From WLXB01 sp040221475 (GTDB lineage: Bacteria > Pseudomonadota > Alphaproteobacteria > Rhodospirillales > Rhodospirillaceae), in assembly GCA_040221475.1 (NCBI GenBank), contig JAVKEJ010000008.1, forward strand, positions 8,065-72,064: a DNA stretch of 64,000 nt, read 5' to 3'. The notes beneath the pieces were generated by a model. It ran no database searches, was not told the DNA's origin, and saw only the letters and a list, made by a program, of their open reading frames with translations. A program made the translations under genes and the position numbers. Shown piece by piece: positions 1-8,788 of the stretch (position 1 is its first letter; the number at the start of each line of letters is the position of its first letter).

Positions 1-1
1 T

Positions 2-1648
2 TTTCTGGCGTATATTGATTGGGCTATACATCTCGCGATGGCGCCTGGGAAACAACAGCAGCTTTTTCAGAAAGCATTACGCAAAGCAGCTCGGTTTGGG
101 ACTTATGCATTGCGGGCTGCCGCGCATACTGAAACACCGCCCTGCATAGCACCGCTTCCTCAGGACCGCCGTTTCTCGCATCCTGGTTGGCAGCGATGGC
201 CACACAATCTTATCCATCAGTCTTTTTTGTTGTCACAGCAGTGGTGGCATAACGCTACGACCGGAGTTCCCGGCGTCGAGGGTCACCATCAAAATGTAGT
301 CACATTCTCCGGGCGTCAACTCTTAGATGTGTTCTCTCCATCTAACTTTCTATTTACTAACCCCGAACTTATCGAGGTGACCACTGAAGAAGGAGGGCAG
401 AATTTAATACGAGGTGCCGTAAATTTCGTGGAGGACTGGGAACGAGTGGTTGCGGGACGCCCACCAGTGGGCAGTGAAAAAATACGCGTCGGTGAAGACG
501 TGGCCGTTACGCCGGGGCAGGTTGTTTATCGCAATCATCTAATCGAATTGATCCAATACGCTCCGCAAACCGTGAAAGTGTATGCCGAACCTGTCTTAAT
601 CGTGCCGGCCTGGATCATGAAATATTACATCTTGGATCTTTCGCCTGAGAATTCTCTGGTTCGCTATCTGGTTGCGCAGGGCCACACAGTATTTATGATT
701 TCGTGGCGCAATCCGACTGCCGCGGATCGGAGTCTGTCCATGGAAGACTATCTGCGGCTCGGTATTTATGACGCTATGACTGCCGTTGGTTCGATTGTTC
801 CGAAGCGTCCGGTGAACGCTGTCGGATATTGCCTAGGAGGAACATTGCTGGCGATTGCAGCTGCGGCAATGGCGCGGGACAAGGATGACCGGTTCAAGAC
901 CATTTCGTTACTGGCGGCTCAGATCGATTTTACCGAGGCTGGGGAGTTAACCCTCTTTATAGATCCGAGTCAGTTAACGTTTCTTGAGGCCATGATGTGG
1001 GACCAGGGATATCTAGATGCAAAGCAAATGGCCGGCGCTTTTCAAATGCTGAGATCCAATGATCTTATTTGGTCACGCATGCTCCGCGATTACTTGTTGG
1101 GGCGGCGCGGACCTTTAACAGATCTCATGGCATGGAATGCGGATGCGACGCGGATGCCGTACAAGATGCATAGTGAGTATCTGCGTAAATTGTTTTTCAA
1201 TAATGATTTTGCTGAGGGACGTTACAAAGTTGGTGATCGTCCCGTATCATTTTCTGATATTCGAGCGCCGGTTTTTGTCGTGGGCACAGAGAATGATCAT
1301 GTTGCGCCCTGGGCATCAGTGTACAAAATTCACAGGGAAGCGGATACCGATGTAACTTTCGTTCTTACCAGCGGGGGGCATAATGCAGGTATCATCAGCG
1401 AACCCGGTCATGCCAGGCGTCATTTCCGAAAAACGCATACGGCGCATGACTCCCAATTTATTGATCCACAAACTTGGTTTGACGCGACAAAACCCGAAGA
1501 TGGCTCATGGTGGCCGACGTGGAACGCGTGGTTGGCTGATCATAGTGAGGGCAAAGGGGACCCGCCCCCGCTTGGAAGCCCAGACGTTAATTTGAAACCC
1601 TTGACCAAGGCGCCCGGTACTTATGTCCTCCAAACATCTGTTGCTTGA
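2..1648 (+). CDS. phaC: Poly(3-hydroxyalkanoate) synthase PhaC-like, 5' end cut by window edge
   Basis: Class I-type PHA synthase, which polymerises 3-hydroxyacyl-CoA into storage polyester at granule surfaces. The lipase-like box reads GYCLGG, with Cys as the catalytic nucleophile. The partner Asp lies in GTENDHVAPW and the His in GGHNAG near the C-terminus. An ATG exists at 38, but the frame stays open to base 2 and the extra residues (FLAYIDWAIHLA before MAPGKQ) resemble the conserved N-terminal region of the family. The true start is therefore probably upstream of the window. The visible 548 residues are a little short of the usual 580-600, as expected for a 5' truncation by the edge. A PHA store fits the low-oxygen theme of the following genes. 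I am sure of the family, not of the monomer specificity. Confidence 0.88.
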   Translation, partial: FLAYIDWAIHLAMAPGKQQQLFQKALRKAARFGTYALRAAAHTETPPCIAPLPQDRRFSHPGWQRWPHNLIHQSFLLSQQWWHNATTGVPGVEGHHQNVVTFSGRQLLDVFSPSNFLFTNPELIEVTTEEGGQNLIRGAVNFVEDWERVVAGRPPVGSEKIRVGEDVAVTPGQVVYRNHLIELIQYAPQTVKVYAEPVLIVPAWIMKYYILDLSPENSLVRYLVAQGHTVFMISWRNPTAADRSLSMEDYLRLGIYDAMTAVGSIVPKRPVNAVGYCLGGTLLAIAAAAMARDKDDRFKTISLLAAQIDFTEAGELTLFIDPSQLTFLEAMMWDQGYLDAKQMAGAFQMLRSNDLIWSRMLRDYLLGRRGPLTDLMAWNADATRMPYKMHSEYLRKLFFNNDFAEGRYKVGDRPVSFSDIRAPVFVVGTENDHVAPWASVYKIHREADTDVTFVLTSGGHNAGIISEPGHARRHFRKTHTAHDSQFIDPQTWFDATKPEDGSWWPTWNAWLADHSEGKGDPPPLGSPDVNLKPLTKAPGTYVLQTSVA

Positions 1649-1706
1649 GATTCGTAATGGAAAGCAAGTAGATGGGGGCCGATTGGCTTGTGTCCCCTCT
1701 AAGTTA

Positions 1707-1720
1707 TTGACCTTAATCAA
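1707..1720. promoter_or_regulatory. FNR/FixK-type box
   Basis: TTGACCTTAATCAA, one mismatch to TTGAT-N4-ATCAA. The centre is about 70 bp upstream of the GTG start at 1784, almost the same spacing as the box in front of the paralogous gene at 33727. It probably drives the downstream stress-type gene under low oxygen. Confidence 0.65.
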
Positions 1721-1783
1721 CATTTCTTATTTCGACTTAGTTACCTTGCCTTTCTGTCCAACTCAGTCTTAGTGGAGCTAGCT

Positions 1784-2518
1784 GTGTTAAACAAGAAACC
1801 GGGCCGGGTTACTGAAATCGTCGGGATCTTTGATTGTGTCGAGGGTCTTGAAAATGCAGTCAGCGAATTAATGCGGCACGGCTTTGATCGTGCACAAATA
1901 AGCCTCCTTGCCGATAGTACGGCTATAGACGAAAAAATGGGACATACTTACCGTCGTGCCGAAGTGCTGGCTGATGACCCTGACGCACCACGCGTTGCTT
2001 ATGTCTCGCGACAGTCCATTGGTGAAGCCGAAGGTGCTATGATGAGCGGCTTGCTATACATCGGCGCAATTACCGCTACGGGTTTGGTTGTTGCAAGTGG
2101 CGGAACCCTGGCCGCAACCATAGCGTCAGCCGCTACAGTTGGTGGATTTGGCGCTCTTGTAGGGTCTGTTCTCGCAAAAATTTTGTCCCAACATCACGCC
2201 GCCTATCTGAGCGATCAGATAGATCGTGGAGGTCTTCTGTTGTGGGTTTCTATTCTAAATGAACAGCAACACGAGCGGGCCGATTCAATCCTTAGATCGG
2301 CGGGGGCCCATGATGTCCAGGCGCATACACTTCCCTCAACAAGAACGAAAGTTACGAAATATGGCGACCATGAAGTGGTGCAACATCTTGAAGGGCTGTA
2401 TGAAGTGCGTGGTCAGTTTTATCGTGATTTCTCTGCAGCGTTAAATGCGGTTAATCTGCAACACGACAAGGATGTTGTTTTTGGGCAAAAACAGGTTGTG
2501 ACTGGCGGTGGCCACTAA
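1784..2518 (+). CDS. Stress-type protein with glycine/alanine-rich hydrophobic core (paralogue 1)
   Basis: A 244-residue protein closely similar over its whole length to the product of 33727-34461. The N-terminal segment (VTEIVGIFD, then HGFDRAQISLLAD) resembles general-stress-protein 17M/DUF1269-type domains. A long Gly/Ala-rich hydrophobic stretch follows (about residues 85-130), which could insert in a membrane, and then a soluble C-terminal half. A GTG at 1772 would be a longer start. I chose GTG 1784 because GGAG at 1774-1777 lies 6 nt before it, and because it gives exactly the same 244-residue length and the same CTAGC-start layout as the paralogue. It stands alone behind an FNR-type box. 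Function is unknown; a role in hypoxia or stress is inferred from the promoter and neighbours. Confidence 0.8.
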   Translation: MLNKKPGRVTEIVGIFDCVEGLENAVSELMRHGFDRAQISLLADSTAIDEKMGHTYRRAEVLADDPDAPRVAYVSRQSIGEAEGAMMSGLLYIGAITATGLVVASGGTLAATIASAATVGGFGALVGSVLAKILSQHHAAYLSDQIDRGGLLLWVSILNEQQHERADSILRSAGAHDVQAHTLPSTRTKVTKYGDHEVVQHLEGLYEVRGQFYRDFSAALNAVNLQHDKDVVFGQKQVVTGGGH

Positions 2519-2647
2519 GTAACTTGGCGCTTTCACACCTACAAATATGCTTTGTACAAAGTAGCTCTTGACGAACGTCAGGGCTCTGCGACGCGAGATA
2601 TTCGTTTGTCATCCTAGTCACATTTTGAACTAACAGGGGAACAAGTC

Positions 2648-3001
2648 ATGAGAATTCTGTTTATAACTTTTATGCTTACCTTTTCGTCCGCGTCACCTGT
2701 TTATGCTTCAGAATGGTTTGATCTGGAGGAGTATTATCGGCTTAAGGTAGAGGATGAAGGTAAACTTAGTCAGTTTCTTGGCGCGATGTACGAGACGGCG
2801 TTTTATGCTCGCAATGTGGTCGAAGGTGGGGTGATCTGTGCAACGCCAAAACCGCCAACAGTTCAGGAATTAATGTCAGTCATTGAGGAGGAAATACAAC
2901 GCCCCACAAATACGATGCAAATACAATATGACAATAATTCTCACGTCGCGTTTATTCTTGTTAATGGCTTGGTCGCGTCTAAACAATATGGATGCAATTA
3001 A
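2648..3001 (+). CDS. Small secreted protein, weakly Rap1a/Tai-like
   Basis: A 117-residue protein with a clear signal peptide (MRILFITFMLTFSSASPVYA, cleavage near residue 21). AGGGGAA ends about 8 nt before the ATG and is a good ribosome binding site. The mature part has two cysteines, GVICATPKPPTVQEL in the middle and a terminal YGC. This layout recalls Rap1a/Tai-type periplasmic proteins (a Cys followed by Pro and a helical repeat, closing on a C-terminal Cys), probably as a disulfide. The similarity is weak and by eye only. No partner toxin gene is nearby, so an immunity role is not supported. Treat as a periplasmic protein of unknown function. Confidence 0.7.
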   Translation: MRILFITFMLTFSSASPVYASEWFDLEEYYRLKVEDEGKLSQFLGAMYETAFYARNVVEGGVICATPKPPTVQELMSVIEEEIQRPTNTMQIQYDNNSHVAFILVNGLVASKQYGCN

Positions 3002-3545
3002 AGCCTCGGCGAGCTTGTTCGCGCTCCCTCGTCATATGACATGATATCTGTCGCTTTGTTCATCGTTAAGCACCAAGGGGGCTCTAAAAAAGCAAAAGCT
3101 GTCGCAGCTTGAAGCATAAGCAAGTTACTGAGGGTCGATCAGTAGCAGGGGGCTCCCCCGCGCTGGCAGTCTCACCGAATTCAATTACTCGGATGCTATG
3201 CGGGACTCATATATGAGCTAGACTTAGGATTCTTTCGATATCTAACCCGCTAGACAACTGACTACGCTGGGGGCGAGTATTGATACGGTTGCACACGGTA
3301 ATCGGTAAAACGTGGTCCGAACTGATTTAATCGAATTTCTGAAACACGTATTCTAGGGTCGACTGATTGGTCTGACCTCAGCGGATGTTCTGATTTGGTG
3401 CTCCCACAGCGGCCCTAATAACTTCCATACACTCATGACAATGCTTAGCCGCGCCCCATTGACTCGGCTCAATGCGTGGCTTGGTTTTTCCTCATAAATT
3501 TTGCCTTGGATATAGAGGCAGGCGGTGTGTTTTATGAGGCAGGGC
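3002..3545. other. Intergenic region upstream of ppsA
   Basis: About 540 nt without a convincing gene. It contains a 6-bp inverted repeat with a 3-nt loop (AAGCTG/CAGCTT, 3096-3110), a GGGG/CCCC hairpin near 3148-3159 and an FNR-type box at 3459-3472. The only ORFs inside it lack ribosome binding sites and recognisable content. The length would allow an unannotated small RNA, for which I see no direct support. Confidence 0.4.
3459..3472. promoter_or_regulatory. FNR/FixK-type half-site palindrome before ppsA
   Basis: TTGACTCGGCTCAA keeps both TTGA and TCAA half-sites with a 6-nt spacer. A -10-like CATAAA lies at 3493-3498, 30 bp from the box centre, and the ppsA start is about 80 bp downstream. 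It is weaker than the other boxes because the inner T and A are missing. Confidence 0.45.
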
Positions 3546-5948
3546 ATGATGTCACGCGATTGCAACCGGCGAAGGCCGTTCGTATGCCAATTCTCAGAAA
3601 TTGGGCTCGATGATATTGCCCTCGTCGGTGGTAAGAATGCGTCACTTGGTGAGCTTACCCGTGAACTGTCCAAATCCGACCTAAAAGTGCCGCCTGGCTT
3701 TGTGGTCACGTCTGCAGCGTATGAACATTTTATTGAAGCTGCTGGCATTGGCCCAGAGATACGAAATCTGCTAGCCGACGTTGCGGATAACGACCTCAAA
3801 AAACTGTCTGATCAAGGCGCTGCCATACGCAAGTTGGTTTTGGAAACGGCCATGCCCTCCGATCTTGTGGAAATAATCCAGCAAGCCTATGTCACCCTAG
3901 TAGAGCAGGTTGGTGGGCGCCCAGCGCTTGCGGTACGCAGCAGTGCTACCGCAGAGGATTTGCCTGGTGCATCCTTCGCTGGTCAACACGAAAGTTTCCT
4001 TAATGTTAGCGGGCAGAAGAATCTTCTAACGGCCTGTCGCCAATGTTTTGCCTCAATGTTTACAGACCGCGCGATTGCCTATCGCATTAAGAAAGGTTTT
4101 GAGCACGCGCAGGTAAAAATGTCTGTAGGCGTGCAAACTATGGTCCGTGCCGATAAGGGGGCGTCTGGTGTCATGTTTTCGATTGATCCCGAGACCGCTT
4201 TTCCCGACGTCGTGGTCATCAATGCTGTTTGGGGGCTCGGCGAGGGTTTGGTTCAAGGTACCGTTGATCCCGACGAGTATTGGGCCTTTCGCCCCCTACT
4301 GGATCGAAACGACTTGCAGCCCGTTATCTATAAGAAGCTAGGGGCAAAGCAAAAGGCCGTGGTCTACAGCCGTGGCGGCGCGACACGGCTGATAAGTAAA
4401 CGACGGTCCGAGCGCGATGTGTTTGTGTTAACAAACAAGGATGTAATCGCATTGGCACGCGGTGCGGACCATATCGCCAAACACTACGGCCAGCCCATGG
4501 ATATTGAATGGGCACAAGATGGCCTCTCAGGCGACTTCTTCATCGTTCAGGCTCGCCCTGAAACCGGACACGCCTTACGCCAGGATGCGGGACTTAAAAG
4601 TTACTCGGTTAAAAACCTCGGGACGCCACTGGTGTCTGGCCTGAATGTGGGCGAAGGCGTGGTGTCGGCGCCGGTATGCCGCTTGGATAGTGCGGCTGAT
4701 ATTGGCTCGTTTGTTCCTGGGTCTGTTTTGGTGACTCCGATTACGGATCCGGATTGGGTTCCCATTATGCAACAAGCGGCCGCAATTGTGACCGATCATG
4801 GCGGCCGCACGTCCCATGCAGCGATTGTTTGCCGTGAAATGGGTTTGCCTGGAATCGTTGGCGCGTTAAACGCAACTCGTATTCTGGAGACGGGTCAGAT
4901 GGTTACGGTGTCTTCCCTCGATGGCACAGTGTATTCCGGTGAGGCGGATGTCGACGTGGAAGCGGTCGATGTCGAATCGATCCCAGCTACTCGCACGCAG
5001 GTTATGCTTAATCTTGCTAATCCGGCTGCGGCGGCTCGGTGGTGGCAATTGCCGTGTGATGGTGTCGGCTTAGCACGCATGGAGTTCATCATTAATACGG
5101 CGATTAAAGCGCATCCAATGGCACTGGCGCATCCCGAACGCATATCTGACCAGCGTGTGCGACGCGAAATTGCCAGATTAACCCGGGGGTGGAGCGATAC
5201 GGGCCAGTTTTTTGTGGATCACCTTGCATACGGAATTGCTCGGATCGCTGCCGTTTTTCATCCTAAGCCGGTGATCGTGCGGTTGAGCGATTTCAAGTCG
5301 AACGAATATGCTTCTCTCATCGGTGGTTCGGTTTTCGAACCACAAGAGGATAATCCAATGATTGGGTGGCGTGGAGCGAGCCGCTATTACAGTCCGGACT
5401 ATGGGGATGGTTTCGCGTTGGAGTGCAAGGCCCTCAAGATGGTGCGCGATGAGATTGGGCTGAAGAATATCGTCATAATGGTACCATTTTGTCGCACTCT
5501 GGAAGAAGCGGATCGTGTGCTCGATGTGCTAGCCAAATTTGGTCTTCGGCGCGGTAAAGATGGCTTAAAAGTCTACGTCATGTGCGAAGTACCTTCGAAT
5601 GTCATTCTCGCGCCAGAGTTTGCTGAGCGCTTTGATGGTTTCTCGATTGGCAGCAACGATCTTACGCAATTGACTCTCGGTGTAGACCGAGATTCTGAAC
5701 GCCTAGCACCGCTGTTCCGTGAAGAGGATCCAGCTGTAACCAAACTCATAGAATCCGTCATTAAGGATGCACATGTGGCTGGGGTGCCGGTCGGGCTTTG
5801 CGGTCAAGCTCCGAGCACCAAGCCGACGTTTGCCGAGTTTCTTGTCCAGTCAGGCATCAACTCGATATCTGTTACTCCGGACAGTTTTGCGCGTGTTAAA
5901 GGTCATGTGGCCTTTGCTGAGGCGGCTCTCCAAAGGCCGATCTTCTAG
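3546..5948 (+). CDS. ppsA: Phosphoenolpyruvate synthase
   Basis: Converts pyruvate, ATP and water to PEP, AMP and phosphate, the entry to gluconeogenesis from C3 compounds. The N-terminal PEP/pyruvate-binding domain carries VGGKNASLGEL and AVRSSATAEDLPGASFAGQ. The mobile phosphohistidine domain has GGRTSHAA (His about 424) and the C-terminal TIM barrel has GLCGQAPS (Cys about 752). These align with His421 and Cys751 of the E. coli enzyme. Length is 800 residues against 792. Starts are possible at GTG 3525, ATG 3534, ATG 3546 and ATG 3549. I chose 3546 because GAGG at 3536-3539 is 6 nt upstream and the distance to the first conserved motif matches E. coli. The next gene downstream is convergent, 13 nt away. 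An FNR-type box upstream suggests expression at low oxygen. Confidence 0.93.
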   Translation: MMSRDCNRRRPFVCQFSEIGLDDIALVGGKNASLGELTRELSKSDLKVPPGFVVTSAAYEHFIEAAGIGPEIRNLLADVADNDLKKLSDQGAAIRKLVLETAMPSDLVEIIQQAYVTLVEQVGGRPALAVRSSATAEDLPGASFAGQHESFLNVSGQKNLLTACRQCFASMFTDRAIAYRIKKGFEHAQVKMSVGVQTMVRADKGASGVMFSIDPETAFPDVVVINAVWGLGEGLVQGTVDPDEYWAFRPLLDRNDLQPVIYKKLGAKQKAVVYSRGGATRLISKRRSERDVFVLTNKDVIALARGADHIAKHYGQPMDIEWAQDGLSGDFFIVQARPETGHALRQDAGLKSYSVKNLGTPLVSGLNVGEGVVSAPVCRLDSAADIGSFVPGSVLVTPITDPDWVPIMQQAAAIVTDHGGRTSHAAIVCREMGLPGIVGALNATRILETGQMVTVSSLDGTVYSGEADVDVEAVDVESIPATRTQVMLNLANPAAAARWWQLPCDGVGLARMEFIINTAIKAHPMALAHPERISDQRVRREIARLTRGWSDTGQFFVDHLAYGIARIAAVFHPKPVIVRLSDFKSNEYASLIGGSVFEPQEDNPMIGWRGASRYYSPDYGDGFALECKALKMVRDEIGLKNIVIMVPFCRTLEEADRVLDVLAKFGLRRGKDGLKVYVMCEVPSNVILAPEFAERFDGFSIGSNDLTQLTLGVDRDSERLAPLFREEDPAVTKLIESVIKDAHVAGVPVGLCGQAPSTKPTFAEFLVQSGINSISVTPDSFARVKGHVAFAEAALQRPIF

Positions 5949-5961
5949 TTAAGTGTGCTTG

Positions 5962-6228
5962 TCATTCATCGGTTATTTCGACACTTTTCAAGATTACGTG
6001 AAGTGCATCAGGATGACTGGCATCCTCTGATACCTCAATGCGTATGTCCGCGCCTGCAGCACAGGTTCCTAAAGCGCATTGATTGTAGTGGTCTCTAAAA
6101 TGATCGGCTGACATCTGGCTGAGTGCGCCGAGCCAGACTGCAACTTGGCTGATCTGCACGCCTCCGTTCTGTTCTGACACCGCTTCTATTTGGCGCAGCA
6201 GACTCCGCATCAGGGTACCTTCATGCAT
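5962..6228 (-). CDS. hypA: HypA-like nickel chaperone lacking the zinc-finger domain
   Basis: The N-terminus begins MHE, the nickel-binding motif of HypA, followed by the conserved core helix and strand (RSLLRQIEAV, VWLGALSQMSADHF, GTCAAGADIRIE). Normal HypA is about 113 residues and carries two CxxC pairs binding zinc. Here the protein is 88 residues: the core runs from IRIEV directly into the last strand (DALHVILKSVEI), so the zinc insert is missing cleanly and not as a frameshift. It overlaps the protease gene by 8 nt and is the last gene of the hydrogenase operon. It probably helps deliver nickel to the large subunit. No hypB is present in the window. Confidence 0.75.
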   Translation of the reverse strand: MHEGTLMRSLLRQIEAVSEQNGGVQISQVAVWLGALSQMSADHFRDHYNQCALGTCAAGADIRIEVSEDASHPDALHVILKSVEITDE

Positions 6229-6730
6229 TTGTACTCGCGTATAATCTATGCCTTAGGGCCTTCACGTCCTTACGAACATTGATAGCCGTTGACCAGGCCG
6301 CTTGAGCAACCATAGGAGACAGAGTCTCTCTATGCTCGAAATTTTCACCGACTATGGAGAAGATGATAAACTCCTTTGGCCGCGTCCCAAGCGCTGTCGC
6401 CATTCGTATTGCTTCTGCGACGCCTAGGCCGTGACTCGAAGGATCAGCAACGGCGAGCGGCACGGCATCGGTCCTAAGGTCAAGCCGGATGACACTCCCT
6501 GGCGCCTCTGCTCCCCATGCGGCATCAATCAAAATGACGGCCTTTGCATGGTCCCAGCACGCCATGAGATCGCTGGCTTCGCCGCTCACCACCTCTGTGA
6601 TGACATCTTCTGCTAAGGTACCTTGGAGGTGGCGGATGACCATGGGGCCCACTCCGTCATCGCCGCGAAACCTATTGCCGACGCCGATCACGACAATGGG
6701 CGTTACCATTTGTGGTCCGGGTGCGGTCAT
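6221..6730 (-). CDS. NiFe hydrogenase maturation protease (HyaD/HycI family)
   Basis: An endopeptidase that removes the C-terminal extension of the hydrogenase large subunit once nickel is inserted. The family motif GVGNRFRGDDGVG is near the N-terminus. The nickel-sensing acidic residues lie in RGDD and in ILIDAAWG, and a conserved His is in DPSSHGLG. Length is 169 residues, normal for the family. The start ATG overlaps the large-subunit stop by 4 nt (ATGA), indicating translational coupling to its substrate. A later ATG, eight codons in and just before PIVVIGVGN, is possible. Its predicted target tail is the FLTLDIDRQ nonapeptide of the adjacent gene. Confidence 0.88.
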   Translation of the reverse strand: MTAPGPQMVTPIVVIGVGNRFRGDDGVGPMVIRHLQGTLAEDVITEVVSGEASDLMACWDHAKAVILIDAAWGAEAPGSVIRLDLRTDAVPLAVADPSSHGLGVAEAIRMATALGTRPKEFIIFSIVGENFEHRETLSPMVAQAAWSTAINVRKDVKALRHRLYASTNA

Positions 6731-8016
6731 TGCCGATCAATGTCCAAGGTTAGAAAATGCGTAGCACACGAGATGCAGGGGTCGTAATTGCGAATGGTTT
6801 GCTCGCAGCGCCATTGCAGGTCTGAGTCTGAGAGGTGCTGTGATCGCGTTGCGACATCTTTGAGGTCTTCTTCAATTATGGCTTGGTTTTGTGCGGTTGG
6901 TGGAACAATTTTGACGTCCTCAATTACCCCGTTTTCGCCGATTTTATAACGTTGATAAAGCAAGCCGCGTGGAGCTTCGATAATGCCAAACCCGGTGGTG
7001 TTTTGTACTTCAACTTTCTCAAATGGCAGGTCCGGTCGTTCGTAGGTGCGAATGATAGAGAGTGCTTCTTCGCAAGCGTGCAAAACTTCAATACTCCGCA
7101 CGATAATACTCTGAAATGGATTGTCGCACCCAGCATGTAGACCGGTCTGCTGCGTGACAGCTGCAGCGCGAGGGTTTAATCTGTTACGGTTAAGAGCAAA
7201 GCGTGCCATGGGGCCCACGAAGTAGGTCTGCCCCGCGGCGGTTTTCGAATAAAGTGCGGTTGAGTGTGATTTTTGTTCTTCGGTGAAGTTCTCTTCGTAA
7301 GACTCAGGGTTAAGACTCAAGCCGGAGGACGTTTGCAGAGTTCCTGGTTCAAGGGGGTAACCGGCTGCCGTTTGCAGGGCGACATACTCATAGGAGCGGC
7401 TATAGTCCGGGAAGGGCAAGTCTGCCGTCCAGCGAACAGTTTCCTCCGCCGCGTCACAGGCCCACATCAGACGCTCAGTGAGGCTATCTAGTTTCTTGCG
7501 TGTTGGAACTCTATAAAATCCACCGACCCGTACGTTAACAGGATGAATCTCGCGACCGCCGATCAATGACATGATCGCATTGCCGACCTTCTTCAGCTCG
7601 AGTCCACGACGGACGATATCTCCATGATCGCGGGCCATTTCCATGGCATCTGGATAATTGAGGAAATCAGGCGCATGCAGCATAATGATATGCAGGACGT
7701 GGCTAGAGATCCATTCGCCGCACATGAGCAGTCTTCTCAGGTCCCGAAGAGGCTGAGGAATGACAACCGAGGCCGCGTTTTCAACGGCGGCCACGGCACT
7801 GAGCTGATAAGCGACAGGGCAGATGCCGCAAATACGCGCCGTGATGTCGGGAGCCTCGCTCGCATTTCTGTCACGCAGAAATGCTTCATAAAACCGAGGC
7901 GCTTCAAAAATACTTAATTTTGCCTCTTCGACCTTGCCGTTGCGAATACTCAGTTTTAGCGCTCCTTCGCCTTCGACACGGGCAAGATAATCAACCTTGA
8001 TGGTCCTAGTCGTCAT
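6727..8016 (-). CDS. NiFe hydrogenase large (alpha) subunit, group 3b
   Basis: Catalytic subunit carrying the NiFe(CN)2CO site of a soluble bidirectional NAD(P)-linked hydrogenase/sulfhydrogenase. The first nickel-binding motif is RICGICPVAY, about residue 62 from the chosen start. The second, DPCISCATH, lies at the C-terminus and is followed by the nine residues FLTLDIDRQ, which the maturation protease should remove after His. The frame could begin at 8049, but that would overlap the small subunit by 44 nt. The internal ATG at 8016 (MTTRTIKVDYL) gives an 11-nt overlap and the usual N-terminus, so I use it (429 residues). The gene order beta-gamma-delta-alpha upstream is typical of group 3b enzymes. 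Confidence 0.92.
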   Translation of the reverse strand: MTTRTIKVDYLARVEGEGALKLSIRNGKVEEAKLSIFEAPRFYEAFLRDRNASEAPDITARICGICPVAYQLSAVAAVENAASVVIPQPLRDLRRLLMCGEWISSHVLHIIMLHAPDFLNYPDAMEMARDHGDIVRRGLELKKVGNAIMSLIGGREIHPVNVRVGGFYRVPTRKKLDSLTERLMWACDAAEETVRWTADLPFPDYSRSYEYVALQTAAGYPLEPGTLQTSSGLSLNPESYEENFTEEQKSHSTALYSKTAAGQTYFVGPMARFALNRNRLNPRAAAVTQQTGLHAGCDNPFQSIIVRSIEVLHACEEALSIIRTYERPDLPFEKVEVQNTTGFGIIEAPRGLLYQRYKIGENGVIEDVKIVPPTAQNQAIIEEDLKDVATRSQHLSDSDLQWRCEQTIRNYDPCISCATHFLTLDIDRQ

Positions 8017-8782
8017 GGCGAGCCGCTTCTTTGGCGAAAGCTTCTGCACTGGTATTAAAGGTCCTAAGAGACTGTCGAATGTCGCGTTTGCTTGCCCCGA
8101 GCGCCCCCCATTGTTCTGTTAAACTGGGTAAGTTAGGAGTCTCCATGGGGCCAAAACAACCGTAACACCCTCTATCACAGGCTGGGCATAAGGCGCCGCA
8201 TCCCGCTTGGGTGACGGGACCCAGGCATGGAACACCGCGCGCTACCATGACGCATACCAAACCGCGGCGTTTACACTCCATGCATACGCTGTAGTGGGGA
8301 ATATTCGGTTTTCGCTTGAACAGGAACGCTGTAATGACCTCAAGAAGCTGTAGCTTGTCGATAGGGCAACCGCGGAGTTCGAAATCGACTGGTACGTGCG
8401 CCGAGATCGGCGTTGAGGTGGCAAGGCTATCAATATAGTCCGGTTTCGCATATACGATCGACATGAACTCTGCCGCATCGCGGCCATTGCGGAGTGCCTG
8501 AATGCCTCCCATAGTGGCGCAAGCGCCGATGGTTACGAGATAGCTGGACTGCTGGCGGATTTGACGGATGCGCTCTAGGTCGGCAGGGACCGAAATTGAG
8601 CCCTCAACCAGAGACAAATCATAAGGGCCAGCGATCTCGTTCCGCGTTGCCTCTCGAAAAGAGGCAAATTCTACCGCTTCTGAAAGGGCCAACAAATCAT
8701 CTTCACAGTCGAGAAGACTGAGTTGGCACCCGTCACAAGAGGCGAACTTCCATACAGCCAGTTTGGGTTTTGAATCAGTCAT
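8006..8782 (-). CDS. NiFe hydrogenase small (delta) subunit, group 3b
   Basis: Iron-sulfur subunit that passes electrons between the NiFe site and the diaphorase module. The proximal cluster motif CDGCQLSLLDCEDD is near residue 16, followed by GACATMGG and RGCPIDK. A cysteine-rich C-terminal part (CMECKRRG, AGCGALCPACDRGCYGCFG) holds the remaining clusters. Length is 258 residues, normal for cytoplasmic group 3 enzymes. There is no Tat signal or membrane anchor, so the enzyme is cytoplasmic. It lies 6 nt after the gamma-subunit gene and overlaps the large subunit by 11 nt. Confidence 0.91.
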   Translation of the reverse strand: MTDSKPKLAVWKFASCDGCQLSLLDCEDDLLALSEAVEFASFREATRNEIAGPYDLSLVEGSISVPADLERIRQIRQQSSYLVTIGACATMGGIQALRNGRDAAEFMSIVYAKPDYIDSLATSTPISAHVPVDFELRGCPIDKLQLLEVITAFLFKRKPNIPHYSVCMECKRRGLVCVMVARGVPCLGPVTQAGCGALCPACDRGCYGCFGPMETPNLPSLTEQWGALGASKRDIRQSLRTFNTSAEAFAKEAARHDD

Positions 8783-8788
8783 GATGTC

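Noticed and set aside
38..1648. ATG at 38 as the true start of the PHA synthase
   Set aside because: The frame stays open to the window edge and the extra residues resemble the family N-terminus, so the gene is more likely cut by the edge.
2648..3001. Type VI secretion immunity protein (Rap1a/Tai)
   Set aside because: Only the general layout agrees and no effector gene is nearby.
3096..3159. Structured RNA gene (tmRNA or similar) from the two hairpins
   Set aside because: No tRNA-like or conserved RNA motif found; hairpins are short.
3353..3799. 148-codon minus-strand frame upstream of and within ppsA
   Set aside because: It overlaps the PEP synthase start and its promoter, and has no family resemblance.
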